This document shows positions 40,106-51,746 of a stretch of 64,000 nucleotides of DNA, piece by piece; position 1 is the stretch's first letter; each line of letters begins with the position of its first letter. The notes under the pieces are model-generated. The model ran no database searches. It was not told the origin of the DNA and saw only the letters and a program-made list of their open reading frames with translations. A program made the translations under genes and the position numbers. This DNA comes from Ptychodera flava. Lineage: Eukaryota > Hemichordata > Enteropneusta > Ptychoderidae. The stretch spans positions 31,027,041-31,091,040 of the forward strand of contig NC_091931.1 in NCBI RefSeq assembly GCF_041260155.1, written 5' to 3'.

Positions 40106-41982
40106 GGGGAGAACCATTTGATTTCTGGGGGGGGGGTATGGAGGAAGAGGGTATGGGAGCAAATTTTTTTTTCCTGTCAGAGTGACAGCAATTTTTTTTT
40201 TCTACTGTCAGACCTGCATCAATTTTTTTTTCCAAATGGAGTAGCAGTGCAAATTTTTTTTTATTGGTCATCAAGTTTGTAATGCGTTGTATGTAAGGGA
40301 GCCATCATTATTTACGGCCTGAAACTCCGAAATTTCGAGCGCCCCCCCCCCCTTTCGCCAACCATGATGAATTTGAGTAACCTCCCTCTGTAACTCTTAA
40401 ATTTTGACCGAATCCCCCACTTAGAAAAGTTAAATACCAATACATGTAATTGTAAAATTTACAAAATACAGCAACAGTAAAGACCTTTCAAATCCTGATG
40501 TACTCTGCTAGACTATCAGCAGTTATCTCATGATGGTTCAAAAAAGGTGAACACATCAAAATGAAATTCAAAGTCACAATAAAATAAAGATATAAAAGAT
40601 CACGCAGTATCTAATCATTTAGTATATTGTTTAATTTTGATGGATATTATGACAGGGTTTTCACTAAGATATCTGACTGGGCAGAATTTTAAAGTACAGG
40701 GGGAGAACATGAGAGAGGCTTAGGGGGAAAGTGTCACAGGGGCTTTCCACTATCTTGCATGGAAATTTCTAAGATATTGATGTGTGCAATGGTGCAGTCT
40801 GGTGCAATCTGAGAGTTTTTTTAATTTGTTTACTAAGTGAAACTGTTAGAATACCCAAAGGGGAGAGCATGAGAGGGAGGGTTCCCCCTCTCGTATTGGA
40901 AATTTTGAGAAATTGATGTGTTTAATGGTGCAATCTGAGAGGAGTTTCAGTTTATTTTGCACTCGGTAAAACTGTTTGAAAATGACATTGAACACTGATA
41001 TTTTTTACATTTTTTGCATGATCAGTTTTTGAGTCACAATATTCAACAACCAAACAATGACAATACAATGTGTGAAAAACAGTTCTGTTTGCCAGAGACT
41101 GAAGACAAATGAATATACAGGAACGGAAAATCTGTGACCTTCTTGTGTCATTTCTCCAGCTGCCAGCTTCTAATGAAAAGCCTGAATATGGTATGTTTGC
41201 GATCCGGTGTTTGTGGTCAGAAAAACAAGGCTGACACATTGTATTTCATTATATTTGTTGTTCCTCAATTTTTCATTGTCAAGGTACATCTTTCTAATAA
41301 ATTTATATTGAGAAAATAATATATTGGTTTTACATGTAACACTAGTTTATTGACTCCTGTTCTTGTGTTTTAAATTTTCACAATTTACAAAAGTCAAATA
41401 GTCCCCTTTAGATAGTGCCTTAGCTGTGGAAACGCAGCTATCTGTTGGCGGGGTAGTGGGGATTGCTATGCGGGTCAAAGGTCAACCCCGCCATGGATAT
41501 ATCCGTGGCGGGGTTGACCTTTGACCCGCATAGCGATCCCCGCTACCCCGCCAACAGATAGCTGCGTTTCCACAGCTAATAGTGCCTATGCCATTGAGAT
41601 ATTGCAACAGAAATCCTGAAATATGATTTCTTGGGTCAGAAAAGGGAAGGAAAACATTGAGTGTACTGAGATGTAAGGTAGATCTATGTAGTGCATGCTT
41701 ATATCATAAGTGCTGGGAAAAGAAACATAAGAATTGCTTGTGGTAAAACATTTGCGCCGCCTATGGCGGCGCGCTGGCAAAGAATACATGAGAATAAGGT
41801 TTCCAAATTTTGCTTATTTCTGTTGCATTGTGACAATTTTTTTTCTCTTCTGTCTGTTACGACAATTTTTTTTTTCTCAGGCCATGACAGGATCAATTTT
41901 TTTTTTCTTCTCTCTCACCTGGTGACAAATATTTTTTTCTCAAAATCCTCCATATCCCCCCAGAAATCAAATGGTTCTCCCC
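40106..41982. mobile_element. 1.9 kb Harbinger-like non-autonomous DNA element with TTA target duplication
   Basis: The ends GGGGAGAACCATTTGATTTC (left) and GAAATCAAATGGTTCTCCCC (right) are exact inverses over 20 bases. They continue as related G-rich/C-rich blocks (GGGGGGTATGGAGG against CCTCCATATCCCCCC). Each end is flanked by TTA (40103-40105 and 41983-41985). A 3-bp TTA/TWA duplication is characteristic of PIF/Harbinger elements. Inside are repeated AATTTTTTTTT spaced motifs near both ends and a roughly 160-bp internal direct duplication (about 40695-40985). No transposase was recognised. A second, younger hairpin element is inserted at 41421-41578. Confidence 0.8.
41421..41578. mobile_element. 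Young hairpin MITE with 9-bp target duplication, nested in the Harbinger-like element
   Basis: A 158-bp near-perfect palindrome starts TAGCTGTGGAAACGCAGCTA and ends with its inverse. It is flanked by ATAGTGCCT on both sides (41412-41420 and 41579-41587). The two arms differ at only three places, and all three are CpG on the right arm against TpG on the left. A 9-bp duplication points to a Mutator-type element; the family is inferred. GC content is far above the surroundings. Confidence 0.9.
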
Positions 41983-42562
41983 TTACAGCCTCTTCATTTT
42001 GTTTTACTGTCTTATTCACATAAGAATGGACAGTGAAATTGATCTAAATGTTATCACACCTGTGTAATTGGTTTGTAAAGTTGTTTCAAAATTTACTACA
42101 GGATCGGTAATTTTAGTTGAGTGGCGGCAAGCAACAGACGGATGATAGTGTTGTTTCACACTGTAATTGTTGAGATAAAGCAATGAAGTAGGAACTGATT
42201 AGTATCTGTGCGTGTTGGGTAAAAATTTTTTGACTTTCTATCCCGTTCATCTCGACAACTTTCTCATGTACTCTTTTGTTTGATTTGTTGTTGTTTATTT
42301 GTTCATTTGTTTACTTGTTTGTTTGGTTTTTTATTTCACTTTTTGTTTATCCTGACCTCCCTGTGAACATACCCCCTCAAACTATCTATTGTAAAATTTG
42401 AACTTCCCCCTGAATAACTGTTTTGTAAAACTCACCCCTTCCAAACTTCCACCGTGCACCGCCCTCAAAAAAAATGAAGGACCCCTAACAGTTGTCACGA
42501 TCAATGGTATGGTCAAAGTAGAAAGGTCAATGTAGGTCGGTGGATACGTGGTCAGCTCAGGC

Positions 42563-45500
42563 ATGGCGGCAAGCGTGGCATACCTCGGAGCGTATCTCAC
42601 CAAGTGTGCAAGAGATGTTGTGCAGAATTTATTTGGTGATAGGATTCTGCGTGAAGGTAATGCTTTGGTTCTTGCACGATTGTTTCTCGGCAGAGTTTTG
42701 TAGCGACCGAAAAAGATGCATGTCGCAGTTTTACATGCCGGGCTAACCTTTAACATACAATGATTATATAAAGCTGCAATTATTGTAGCCCACGGGCCTA
42801 TAGCTGTGGGCCCATAGCTGTGGTGTTTTCAGACGGGATTCCTGCCTTTTACGGGCTGATTTTGACTTTTATGATTTCAACCCCGCCACCTACTACATGG
42901 TATGACCATGGAGGTAGTATGGTATCACAGGTACTTGGCCCGTCGCTTCGCGATCGGTACTGATTCACAGTAAACAGAAAGACGTTTGTCTCTCTAGCTC
43001 TGTTATTGTGAACAGTGTGAATCAGTACCGATCGCGAAGCGACGGGTCAAGTGCCTATATATATCTGTGGTATATGTTCTAAATGACACAGGTACTAGTA
43101 CATTTAGTAGTAGCGAGCGACTACGAGTTCCCCAAACTCGATTAGTTTCTATTTAATAAATTTAGTACATCTTGCAAATTTATGAAGTTACACCCTTATG
43201 AGGAAATCAAATCTTCAACTATAAATTCCCTAGCGATCACTTTAACTCCGCGGACAAGCTGTGGACATCAAATAAGGGAGCGTTCAGTTTAATAGCCAGG
43301 GGTTGGGCAAGCTAATTATTCTTGTGCTTTCATCAGAATAACAAAAGCCGCTACCCACCCCAAAAAATGATAACCCAGTCAGAAGATTATATATTCCATC
43401 CACAATAGTGATAAAAAGTGAGCTTTTGAGTGAACTCAAGCATTTTAAGAGATGTGTAATAATTTCGTACATTGTAGTTAAAGTTATGTTATTTTTTTAA
43501 TCTGTAGAAAAAAAGTACCAGAGTCAAATAAAAAAATATAAATATAAATAAAAAAATAAAGAAAGAAAAATTGATGACCCTCTACCCCATTGCTTGGGGA
43601 AATTTTAATGTTTTGATATTCCATTATTTTTCTTCTTTGTGTAAAAAAAGCTACAAATACTTTTGTTCTGTGTATCCCTACATTTTCTTGGTCTCCTTCC
43701 TATAGTAGTCTGTGGTGCTGTATCTTGCTAAGCTCCATAAGCTTTATCTTTTGGCCATTTTTTCAGAACTTTTGTTTTGTGGTCTCCCTACACTTTCTGC
43801 ATTGAATCTCTAAACTGTAATTTAATGCCAAGTAGCTTATTTAGTATATCAACACAGCCTATATGAGTATAATCTCTTTGTTTTTCAGTCCTTCGTTACA
43901 GTCTGGGGAAATGGTTGAGGAAACTTTATTGTTATGGTGATGCCATCAAACAACACGAATACAAGAGGAAATTCATCACTAAGCTTCAAAATGCTCCTGT
44001 TGCTATAGAAACTGATACTGCAAATGAACAGCACTATGAAGTTCCGACTGAGTATTTCAAGACAGTAAGTCAATTTACAGTGTTGAAAAATGAAAAATGA
44101 AATGATATCTCAATGATATGGTATTAAAGTATTGAGTATATCTCTGTCTTTTGATGTGTATACTGCCAACCTCTTCTGCAGAGATAAACATAACTGTAGA
44201 AATTTTTCATTGCCATGGCAAGTATTCACCTCAGAGCCCTATTATGCCGATGCATTCAATAAAATGCTCTCAGACCCTTGAAAATTTTACCTGCATTTCA
44301 TTTACTAGAATGGAGCTTACCTAAACAACTTTAGAAAAAACGCTAATATTGATCCAAATTGTTTCAACGTTTTATTTTCATAACTTTGAGCTTACCACTT
44401 TTTGTCCCATGATGGCTCCCTGATTGTGTTGTTGAGCATATTTTCAAATGGTTACCTTGTGCAAGAGACTCAGAAAAACAGGGAAACTTTCCCCAAATAT
44501 CGTCCCAAAAACAGCCTGAGGTCAGGAAGTCCCAATAGACCAAGAACAATGAGACACTTTTGGAATGTGGCTCTACTCATCTCACAACAAATGCTTTATC
44601 TTACAGGTACTAGGAAAGAGACTTAAATACAGTGCTTGTTATTGGCCAGATGGCGTCACAAACATAGATCAAGGTATGTGAAAGGTATTTTACATTGGAG
44701 GTCAAATATCATGGTAAATTTTTTTAAATCAAGATATCTCCATATTTGTGATGCAAATTATGGTCATGCATGTAGTAAAGGCTGTTTCAAGAAAGTAAAT
44801 TTTTTTTTGAAATTAGTCAACTACATTCCGAAGGATGGCTTTGTGATCTAAAATGATACAGTAACTCTAGTTTGTTAAAGGGATACAGTCACCTGTAATC
44901 TAAATATGCCCATATATGGTCAAAGGGGCGTTCCTTGGTATTCAAAATGCCAATGTGAGGGCACTGTTTTTAAAAAGCGGCCACCCGCTTAAAATCTGTG
45001 ATTGGTTAGATTTTCTCTTTCCATGGTAACTGAGGCAAAATTGGAACAGGTGACACACAGTAAGTGAGACTACCCACAATTCCCCTTGATTTGTTCACTC
45101 AGACATTTTTTGCCAAAGGCTTTTTCAATTTTATCACTTTCTTAACAATTTTTAACTTACAATTTAAGTTCAGGATTATTTGTTAAAACTATGTTCCAAA
45201 ATTATTGATTATGTTTAAAATTCAAGAGTAAATTGAATGAGAAGTCGATGTTTGGAGGTGCTAAAAATTGCACACTTGTCAAGATAAAGTTATCAGCAAC
45301 TAAGATGGTCTCGTCATACCACCTGTCAGACATGCAAATTTCCTTTGTTACGAACATTAAAAAAAAATCAATACGCTTTCTTTTGCCAACACAGATGCAA
45401 CTTATTCCCTGAGTTTCCTTGAAAATATTGTGTACGGCTGTCAAAAATCTATGTCGACAAGAGTACAAAATTGCTATCTCCTCCGCGGAAAAGGGGTTGA

Positions 45501-48500
45501 TCTTCTCATTATTCACAGTGAGAAATCAGAAAATTATGATGATCTGAACTATGTTGCCAGAATTTTGAAATATGGACCGAGTTGTTCTGTGTACAGAAGA
45601 AACTTGCTTCAGTTCAGCGAGTGATCTCCGTGTGTACAGATCATGGAGAATTGTGTGTAGCCTCACTTACTCTGTGACAGTATACCTTTAAAGAGTTGGT
45701 CACGAACTATGTTGCTTTAGGCTGTTACAGTTTTAGTTTATTGCCTTATCTTGGTTTTGTTAGCTCCGCTGTCAGCGACGCGGAGCTTATCAAATAGGTT
45801 GATTTTCCGTCATCGTCCGTCATCCGTCAACAATTGCCTTCTCCTCTGAAACCGCAAGTCCAATTGCTTTGAAATTTTATATTCAGCTCACTTGGGGTGA
45901 CCTCACTTAAGTTTGTTCAAATCGTAGTGAAATTTGCATATTTGTATTTTTGGGGCATTTTTTGGTGTTTTCGGTAAAAAAATCTTCTTCTCTTAAACCG
46001 CTTGTCCGATTGCTTTGAAATTTGATATGCAGTTTACTTAGGGTGACTTAAGTCAGATTTGTTCAAATCATGGTATGTGGAAATTTGCATATTTGTATTT
46101 TTAAGGCAATTTTTGTCATTTTTGGTAAAAAAATCTTTAAAAATCTTCTTCTTCAAAACTACCAGTCAGATAGCTTTGATATTTGGTACATATGTCCCTA
46201 GGGATGATCTATTTCAGATTTGTTCAAATTGTGCAGAAATATGCAAATTTGCATTTTTAAGGCAATTTTTGCCATTTTTAGTCAAAAAATGTATTTCTCA
46301 GAAAGTACTGGTCTGATAGTTTTGAAATTTGGTACACAGGTTACTATAGATGCTCAAAGTAATATATATTGAATTTCTGATGAAATCTGCAATTTTGTAT
46401 TTTTGGGGCAATTTTTGCCATTTTTGGTCAAAAAATGTGTATATCCAAAACTACTCATCTGATAGCTTTGCAATTTGGTATACAGGTTCCTACAGATCAC
46501 CTCAATAATATTTGTTGAAATTATGATGAAATCTGCAATTTTGAATTTTTGGGGCAATTTTGCCATTTTTGGTCAAAAAATGTTTTCTCAAAAAGTACTG
46601 GTCTGATAGCTTTGAAATTTGGTATACAGGTTCCTACACATGAAGTTAATGATATTTATTGAAAATATGATGAAATCTGCAATTTTGTATTTTTGGGGCA
46701 ATTTTTGCCATTTTTTGTAAAAAAATGTGTATTTCCAAAACTACTCATTGTATGCCTTTGATATTTGGTACACAGGTTTCTACAGGTCACCTTAATGATA
46801 TTTATTGAAATTATGATGAAATCTGCAATTTTGTATTTTTGGGGCAATTTTTGCCATTTTTGGTCAAAAAATGTGTATATCCAAAACTACTCATCTGATA
46901 GCTTTGCAATTTGGTATACAGGTTCCTACAGATCACCTCAATAATATTTGTTGAAATTATGATGAAATCTGCAATTTTGAATTTTTGGGGCAATTTTGCC
47001 ATTTTTGGTCAAAAAATGTTTACTCAAAAAGTACTGGTCTGATAGCTTTGAAATTTGGTATACAGGTTCCTACACATGAAGTTAATGATATTTATTGAAA
47101 ATATGATGAAATCTGCAATTTTGTATTTTTGGGGCAATTTTTGCCATTTTTTGTAAAAAAATGTGTATTTCCAAAACTACTCATTGTATGCCTTTGATAT
47201 TTGGTACACAGGTTTCTACAGGTCACCTTAATGATATTTATTGAAATTATGATGAAATCTGCAATTTTGTATTTTTGGGGCAATTTTTGCCATTTTTGGT
47301 AAAAAAATGTGTTTCTCAAAAAGTACTGGTCTGATAGCTTTGAAATTTGGTATACAGGTTCCTACAGATCACCTTAATGATATTTATTGAAATTATGATG
47401 AAATCTGCAATTTTGTATTTTTGGGGCCATTTTTGGTAAAAAAATGTGTTTCTCAAAAAGTACTGGTCTGATAGCTTTGAAATTGGTATACAGGTTCCTA
47501 CAGATTACCTTTATGATATTTATTGAAATTATGATGAAATCTGCAATTTTGTATTTTTGGGGCAATTTTTGCCATTTTTGGTCAAAAAATGTATTTCTCA
47601 AAAAGTACTGGTCTGATAGCTTTGAAATTTGGTATACTGGTTTTTACAGGTGAGCTAAGTAATATATATTTAATTTCTCATGAAATCTGTAGTTTTGTAT
47701 TTTTGGGGCAATTTTAGCCATTTTTGGTCAAAAAATGTGTATTTCCAAAACTACTCATCTGATAGCTTTGAAATTTGGTATACAGGTTTCTATAGATGAA
47801 CTAAATGATATTTGTTGAAATTATGATGAAATCTGGAATTTTGAATTTTTGGGGCAATTTTTTCCATTTTTGGTCAAAAAATGTGTTTCTCAAAAAGTAC
47901 TGGTCTAACAGCTTTGAAATTTGGTATACAGGTTTCTATAGATGAACCAAATTTGATCTTTTGAAATTATGATGAAATCTGCAATTTTTATTTTTGGGGG
48001 CAATTGTTGCCATTTTTGGTCAGAAAATTTTGTTCTCAAAAAACTACTCATCAGATAGCTTTGGTTGACATGTTCTTAGGGATGATCCGCTGTGATATAT
48101 TCAAAGTATGATGAAATCTTCAATTGTGTATTTTTGCAGCTATTTTTGCCACTTTTTTCTGGCCACTGCATTAAGCTATCAAAGATTTCCACCTCCTTCA
48201 TCAACGTGTCAAAAATAGTTATTCTCTATAAAACACAGCGGAGCTATATCGGCGGCTAGGTCGCTTGTTTTTTGTATGGCATTTTAGTCTAAGATTTTTC
48301 ATCATCAAAGACAATAAGACTTGTCAGTAATGACAGGGACAATACCTGTAATGTTTGATAATGTTTTTTACATCACTTTCATTCTTTGCCTTAAATATGA
48401 TAAGCAACACAAGGCATTGTGTAGGATACCCAAAGGATATATTTGACAAGATGAACATCAAAGCAAAAAGTATGGAAATGGCTTCAAAGATTGAAGCTGA

Positions 48501-51080
48501 TTAAACATCAAATTTGCTGAATTAAATTTTCACTGATCGCTTTCAGCTGAAGAAGCAATGCTAGAGCTGTACTGTGAGAAGGCAAGAGTGGAAGATGGTC
48601 AAAATATCATGGTAGGTGCATGCAAGGATTCATGTGTGACAAGCACATGTACTTTAAATTAACATACAAAACAAAATGGTTGTAAAGAATCGTCAAAGTT
48701 ACAGCATAAACAGTAGATGGGTCTTCACTCCTCCCATGGTTACAGAAACTGGTCTCATAAAGTGGTGTCAATCTGATGAAAACCAATGAAGGAATAAGTC
48801 GGTCTTTTACACCATCGTAGTACGGTCTTTTTATCTGTGGTCCTTCCCTTACTACAATCTGATTAAAATCTGATGAAGGGATGGGTTGGCCTTTTACACA
48901 GTGGACAGTGAACTTTTACAAAGATTGACCCATCGCTACATCAGATTTTAATTGGATTGAAGTGATCATACAACAGGTGACTCAGCCATCCATTTCCTGG
49001 AAACGTCGTACCTCTAACCATTAGTCTGAATGTTTTTAGCAAAGGCAGATAAGCAGGTGGTGAGATACCCGTTATTTCTCTGTGAATGTAATCAAAACAG
49101 TAGAAGAGATCTTGCTTCTACTGTCTATGATATAAAATCCAAACATTGTAATTTCCACAATACTTGATTAGACATAGTACGTCACCTGATGTCTTATCAA
49201 AATAAAGTCCAACTCAAGAAATCGATGGGACCATATTGATTATTCTAATAAATTTTACTAATAATGATAGTTATTTTTTGTTTGTTTTCCATTAGGATTT
49301 AGGATGTGGCTGGGGTACCCTGGGATTGTGGATCTGTGAAAAATATCCAAACTGTACTGTCACCTGTGTCTCCAATTCCAATACCCAGGGTGACCACATC
49401 CTCTCAGAAGCAGAGAAACATGGATACTCCGATCGTCTGAAATTCCTAAAATGTGACGCTAATAATCTGGATACTGATCAACGGTTTGATCGCATCATGT
49501 CCATTGAAATGTTTGAGGTATGTTATATGTTTCAGCAGTTTAAAAATGTAATGTCTTAAATTTGTTACGGCATTTAATTGTCAGTACAAAAGAGTTCAAG
49601 ATGATACAGTTGCAAAATTTCTCTCACACCACCGTCCATGCAGGGACTGTGCTCACTCAAAGTCCCCTAACAGGTTTCTGCACATTAAGGCATGTCTGAT
49701 ACATGTAAGTTTAGCAAACTTTTAGGGATCCTCACTTTTACTGTCATAGAATTTATTTCATATGTTGTTCAGCAAATGCAAATACAAAACATCCATGCAA
49801 ACAGTTTACCACTACCTTTTAGATCATTGCAGTGAGAACTTTTAAACGAATCAGAGGTGAATTGTGACAGTGTCAAATCATCACATCTTGCCACAAAATT
49901 GCCAAACTTTTCTTGTCCAGGGAACCCAGAATACTGGATCAATACTGAACAAAACACCATAATACTAAGAGGTCACGTTGGTGCACAAAGCTAGGGAGGC
50001 CCCCTAAGCCAGAGTGTTTTTACAGTGAAAATGAGGTCCAGCATTCACCTCCACTCTTAATTTAGTATTCTATAAGATCACCAGATTCAAAACTTTAATA
50101 ATTGGAGAACTAGATATGTGACATGTTAATATGTTGCCACTGTTTTGAAATCCAAAATTTCTGGCAAAGTGGTTTGAAGTTTTGCTTTAAATTTTGAATT
50201 CAAAATATTCATCACACAGTAAAGCACAAAATCAAAGAAGCCCCAGTGGACTACTCATTACTTGTAAAAGTCTTTTCATTAGGAATATTATTCTTTCAAT
50301 GGTACGCATGAAATGATGAACATCGTTTGAGCTTCAGAATATTTAAAAAAATTCTTTTCATGTTTCTGAAAATGTTTCTGAGATGCAACTTTTGATTGTG
50401 TGTCATGTGACAGTGTATTGCTTCGTTGATAGCCCATGGTGTGATGGAGAAAGTGATCCATTATAAAATACCACAAAGTTCAATCCTGCGTTCAAATTTC
50501 AAAGGTAATTAACGAAACCATTCTGTGAGACCTTCAATAGTAACCAATAGTCTAACAGATTCCTCTACTCCCATTGTCAAGGTGACGGCTGAACAACTTC
50601 ATTGTTATTCCGACTTCTGTTTTTCAGCACATGAAGAACTATGAAAAGCTGTTTGCTAGAGTGGCGAGCTGGTTGAAACCTGACGGCCTGCTCTTTACGC
50701 AGATTCTCTGCCATCGAGAATTTTCGTACAACTTCAGCGTCAAACAGGGTGCCGATACCGAGTGGATGGCCAGGAACTTTTTCTCCGGCGGGACGATGCC
50801 CTCCACCGACCTTTTCCTGTACTTCCAGAATGATGTAGTCCTGGTTGACCTCTGGAAGGTCAATGGGAAACACTATTCCAAGACTCTGGAGGCGTGGTTG
50901 AATAAACTTGACCTCAACAAGCGAGAAGTCACCCGTATCTTTGATGCAAAATATGGCGAAGAGGAAACACCCCAGCAAATCGCAAATTGGCGAAAGTTCT
51001 TCATCTACTGCTCGGAAGTTTTTGGTTTCAAAGGAGGGAATGAATGGATGGTGTCATTTCATCTCTTCAAGAAACGCTAA
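42563..51080 (+). CDS. SAM-dependent methyltransferase related to plant coclaurine N-methyltransferase / cyclopropane fatty acid synthase family, complete, 6 exons
   Basis: Exons: 42563-42656, 43889-44064, 44607-44673, 48547-48611, 49296-49517, 50628-51080; phases agree and give 358 aa, close to plant CNMT (about 360). It begins MAASVAYLGAYLTKCARDVV. The SAM-binding motif I DLGCGWGTLGLW starts at about residue 135, followed by NSNTQ, and by SIEMFE (end of exon 5) and HMKNY (start of exon 6). The latter segment carries the Glu/His pair proposed as catalytic in plant CNMT. Further matches are SWLKPDGLLF, FFSGGTMPS, YFQNDVV, GKHYSKTLEAWL and WMVSFHLFKK at the end. The family methylates amines (CNMT) or alkenes (CFA synthase); the FFSGGTMPS-YFQ pattern is CNMT-like. 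The physiological substrate in an animal is unknown to me. No signal peptide is evident, so it is probably cytosolic. Intron 3 holds a satellite-bearing element. Confidence 0.92.
42929..43056. repeat. Hairpin with 41-bp GC-rich arms, intron 1 of the methyltransferase gene
   Basis: The left arm at 42929-42969 includes CCCGTCGCTTCGCGATCGGT and the right arm at 43016-43056 includes its inverse ACCGATCGCGAAGCGACGGG. Only two mismatches occur in 41 bases. The 46-bp loop is AT-rich. Further imperfectly repeated GC-rich sequence (CCCACGGGCCTATAGCTGTG) lies to the left from 42788, so this may be the core of a larger element. Confidence 0.8.
44875..45691. mobile_element. TTAA-flanked element, family C, 0.8 kb
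   Basis: The left end is TTAAAGGGATACAGTCACCT and the right end CTCTGTGACAGTATACCTTT plus AA. The ends are short imperfect inverted repeats inside TTAA copies. An internal subterminal inverted pair, CACAGTAAGTGAGACTACCC near 45056 and GTAGCCTCACTTACTCTGTG near 45657, adds structure. No protein was recognised inside. It lies in intron 3 of the methyltransferase gene, just ahead of the 145-bp array. Confidence 0.65.
45761..48266. repeat. 2.5 kb element holding about 16 monomers of a 145-bp tandem repeat, with 436-bp higher-order period
   Basis: GC-rich ends TAGCTCCGCTGTCAGCGACG (left) and AGCGGAGCTATATCGGCGGC (right) share an inverted TAGCTCCGCT core. Between them lies an AT-rich array. Each monomer contains TTTTTGGGGCAATTTTTGCC, a run of As, a CAAAACTACTCATCTGATAG type block and GGTATACAGGTTCCTACAG. 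Segments about 46394-46829 and 46830-47265 are nearly identical, so three monomers form a 436-bp higher-order unit duplicated recently. Outer monomers are more diverged. Open frames across it (Lys/Asn/Ile-rich, minus strand) repeat with the array and are not genes. The array fills most of intron 3 of the methyltransferase gene. Confidence 0.85.
48755..48965. repeat. Inverted-repeat interspersed element in methyltransferase intron 4
   Basis: CAATCTGATTAAAATCTGAT at about 48865 pairs with ATCAGATTTTAATTGGATTG at about 48940. A matching GGGATGGGTTGGCC / GACCCATCGC pair lies inside. A weaker related copy of the motif (CAATCTGATGAAAACCAATG) lies at about 48767. It is probably a small DNA element; the boundaries are uncertain. 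Confidence 0.5.
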
Positions 51081-51740
51081 GGCTTTGTAGATTTCTTGGA
51101 TACAACAACCAGGCTTCAAATAATCGTATTTCTGCATCGCAGTGTTTGTCAGCTGGGCAATATGAAATTCTGACGGATCAGTGATCATTTGTTTTATTTA
51201 ATCACCAGTGCAATGTAGAGAGAAATGCCCAGATTCACAGTAGGACACTACCACAATCTATGAATGAAAGGGCAATAGGTTACACTTTTGAAAGACACTT
51301 CTACCAGTATTACTTGTACCTAATTAAAAGACTCTGTCTTTCTAGGTTGAAAAATAGAACATTAGAAAAACCAAAAGCTCAATTTGTATCAGCGTAAAAG
51401 TGCTGCACAAATGATTACAATTATATGATAGCAATTGAACTTTATACTTGACTTTCAACTAAAATGGAACTCCAGCATCACAATGTGTGTTGCAGAAAAT
51501 ACCAATATCAAGACGTCAAATCGATATGTTATCCAATGATGGCGTACCATTTAAAGCATAATATGTTGTGAAGGACTTTGATTGGTGGATCACCAGGGGG
51601 ATTTTGATTGGTGGGTCAACCATCTGTTTTTTTGAGCAGTCAATTCATATGTTAATGACCCTGCAATAGATTACACTTTCATTGCCAAAGAATATGTAAA
51701 TTGTGTATTGTTATGTAATTTATTTTTCCAAGCTGTTGAA

Positions 51741-51746
51741 AATAAA
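51741..51746 (+). terminator. Likely polyadenylation signal of the methyltransferase gene
   Basis: AATAAA about 660 bases after the stop codon, followed by a T-rich stretch. It is the first canonical hexamer I see downstream. Confidence 0.4.

Noticed and set aside
45761-48266. Array resembling a CRISPR or a repeat-protein gene
   Set aside because: Monomers are about 145 bp with no short conserved repeat/unique spacer pattern, and the open frames break at monomer edges; it is a tandem repeat in an intron.
42563-51080. Bacterial or plant contamination for the CNMT-like gene
   Set aside because: Five GT-AG introns of animal type, with the same repeat families as the flanking genes, place it in the animal genome.
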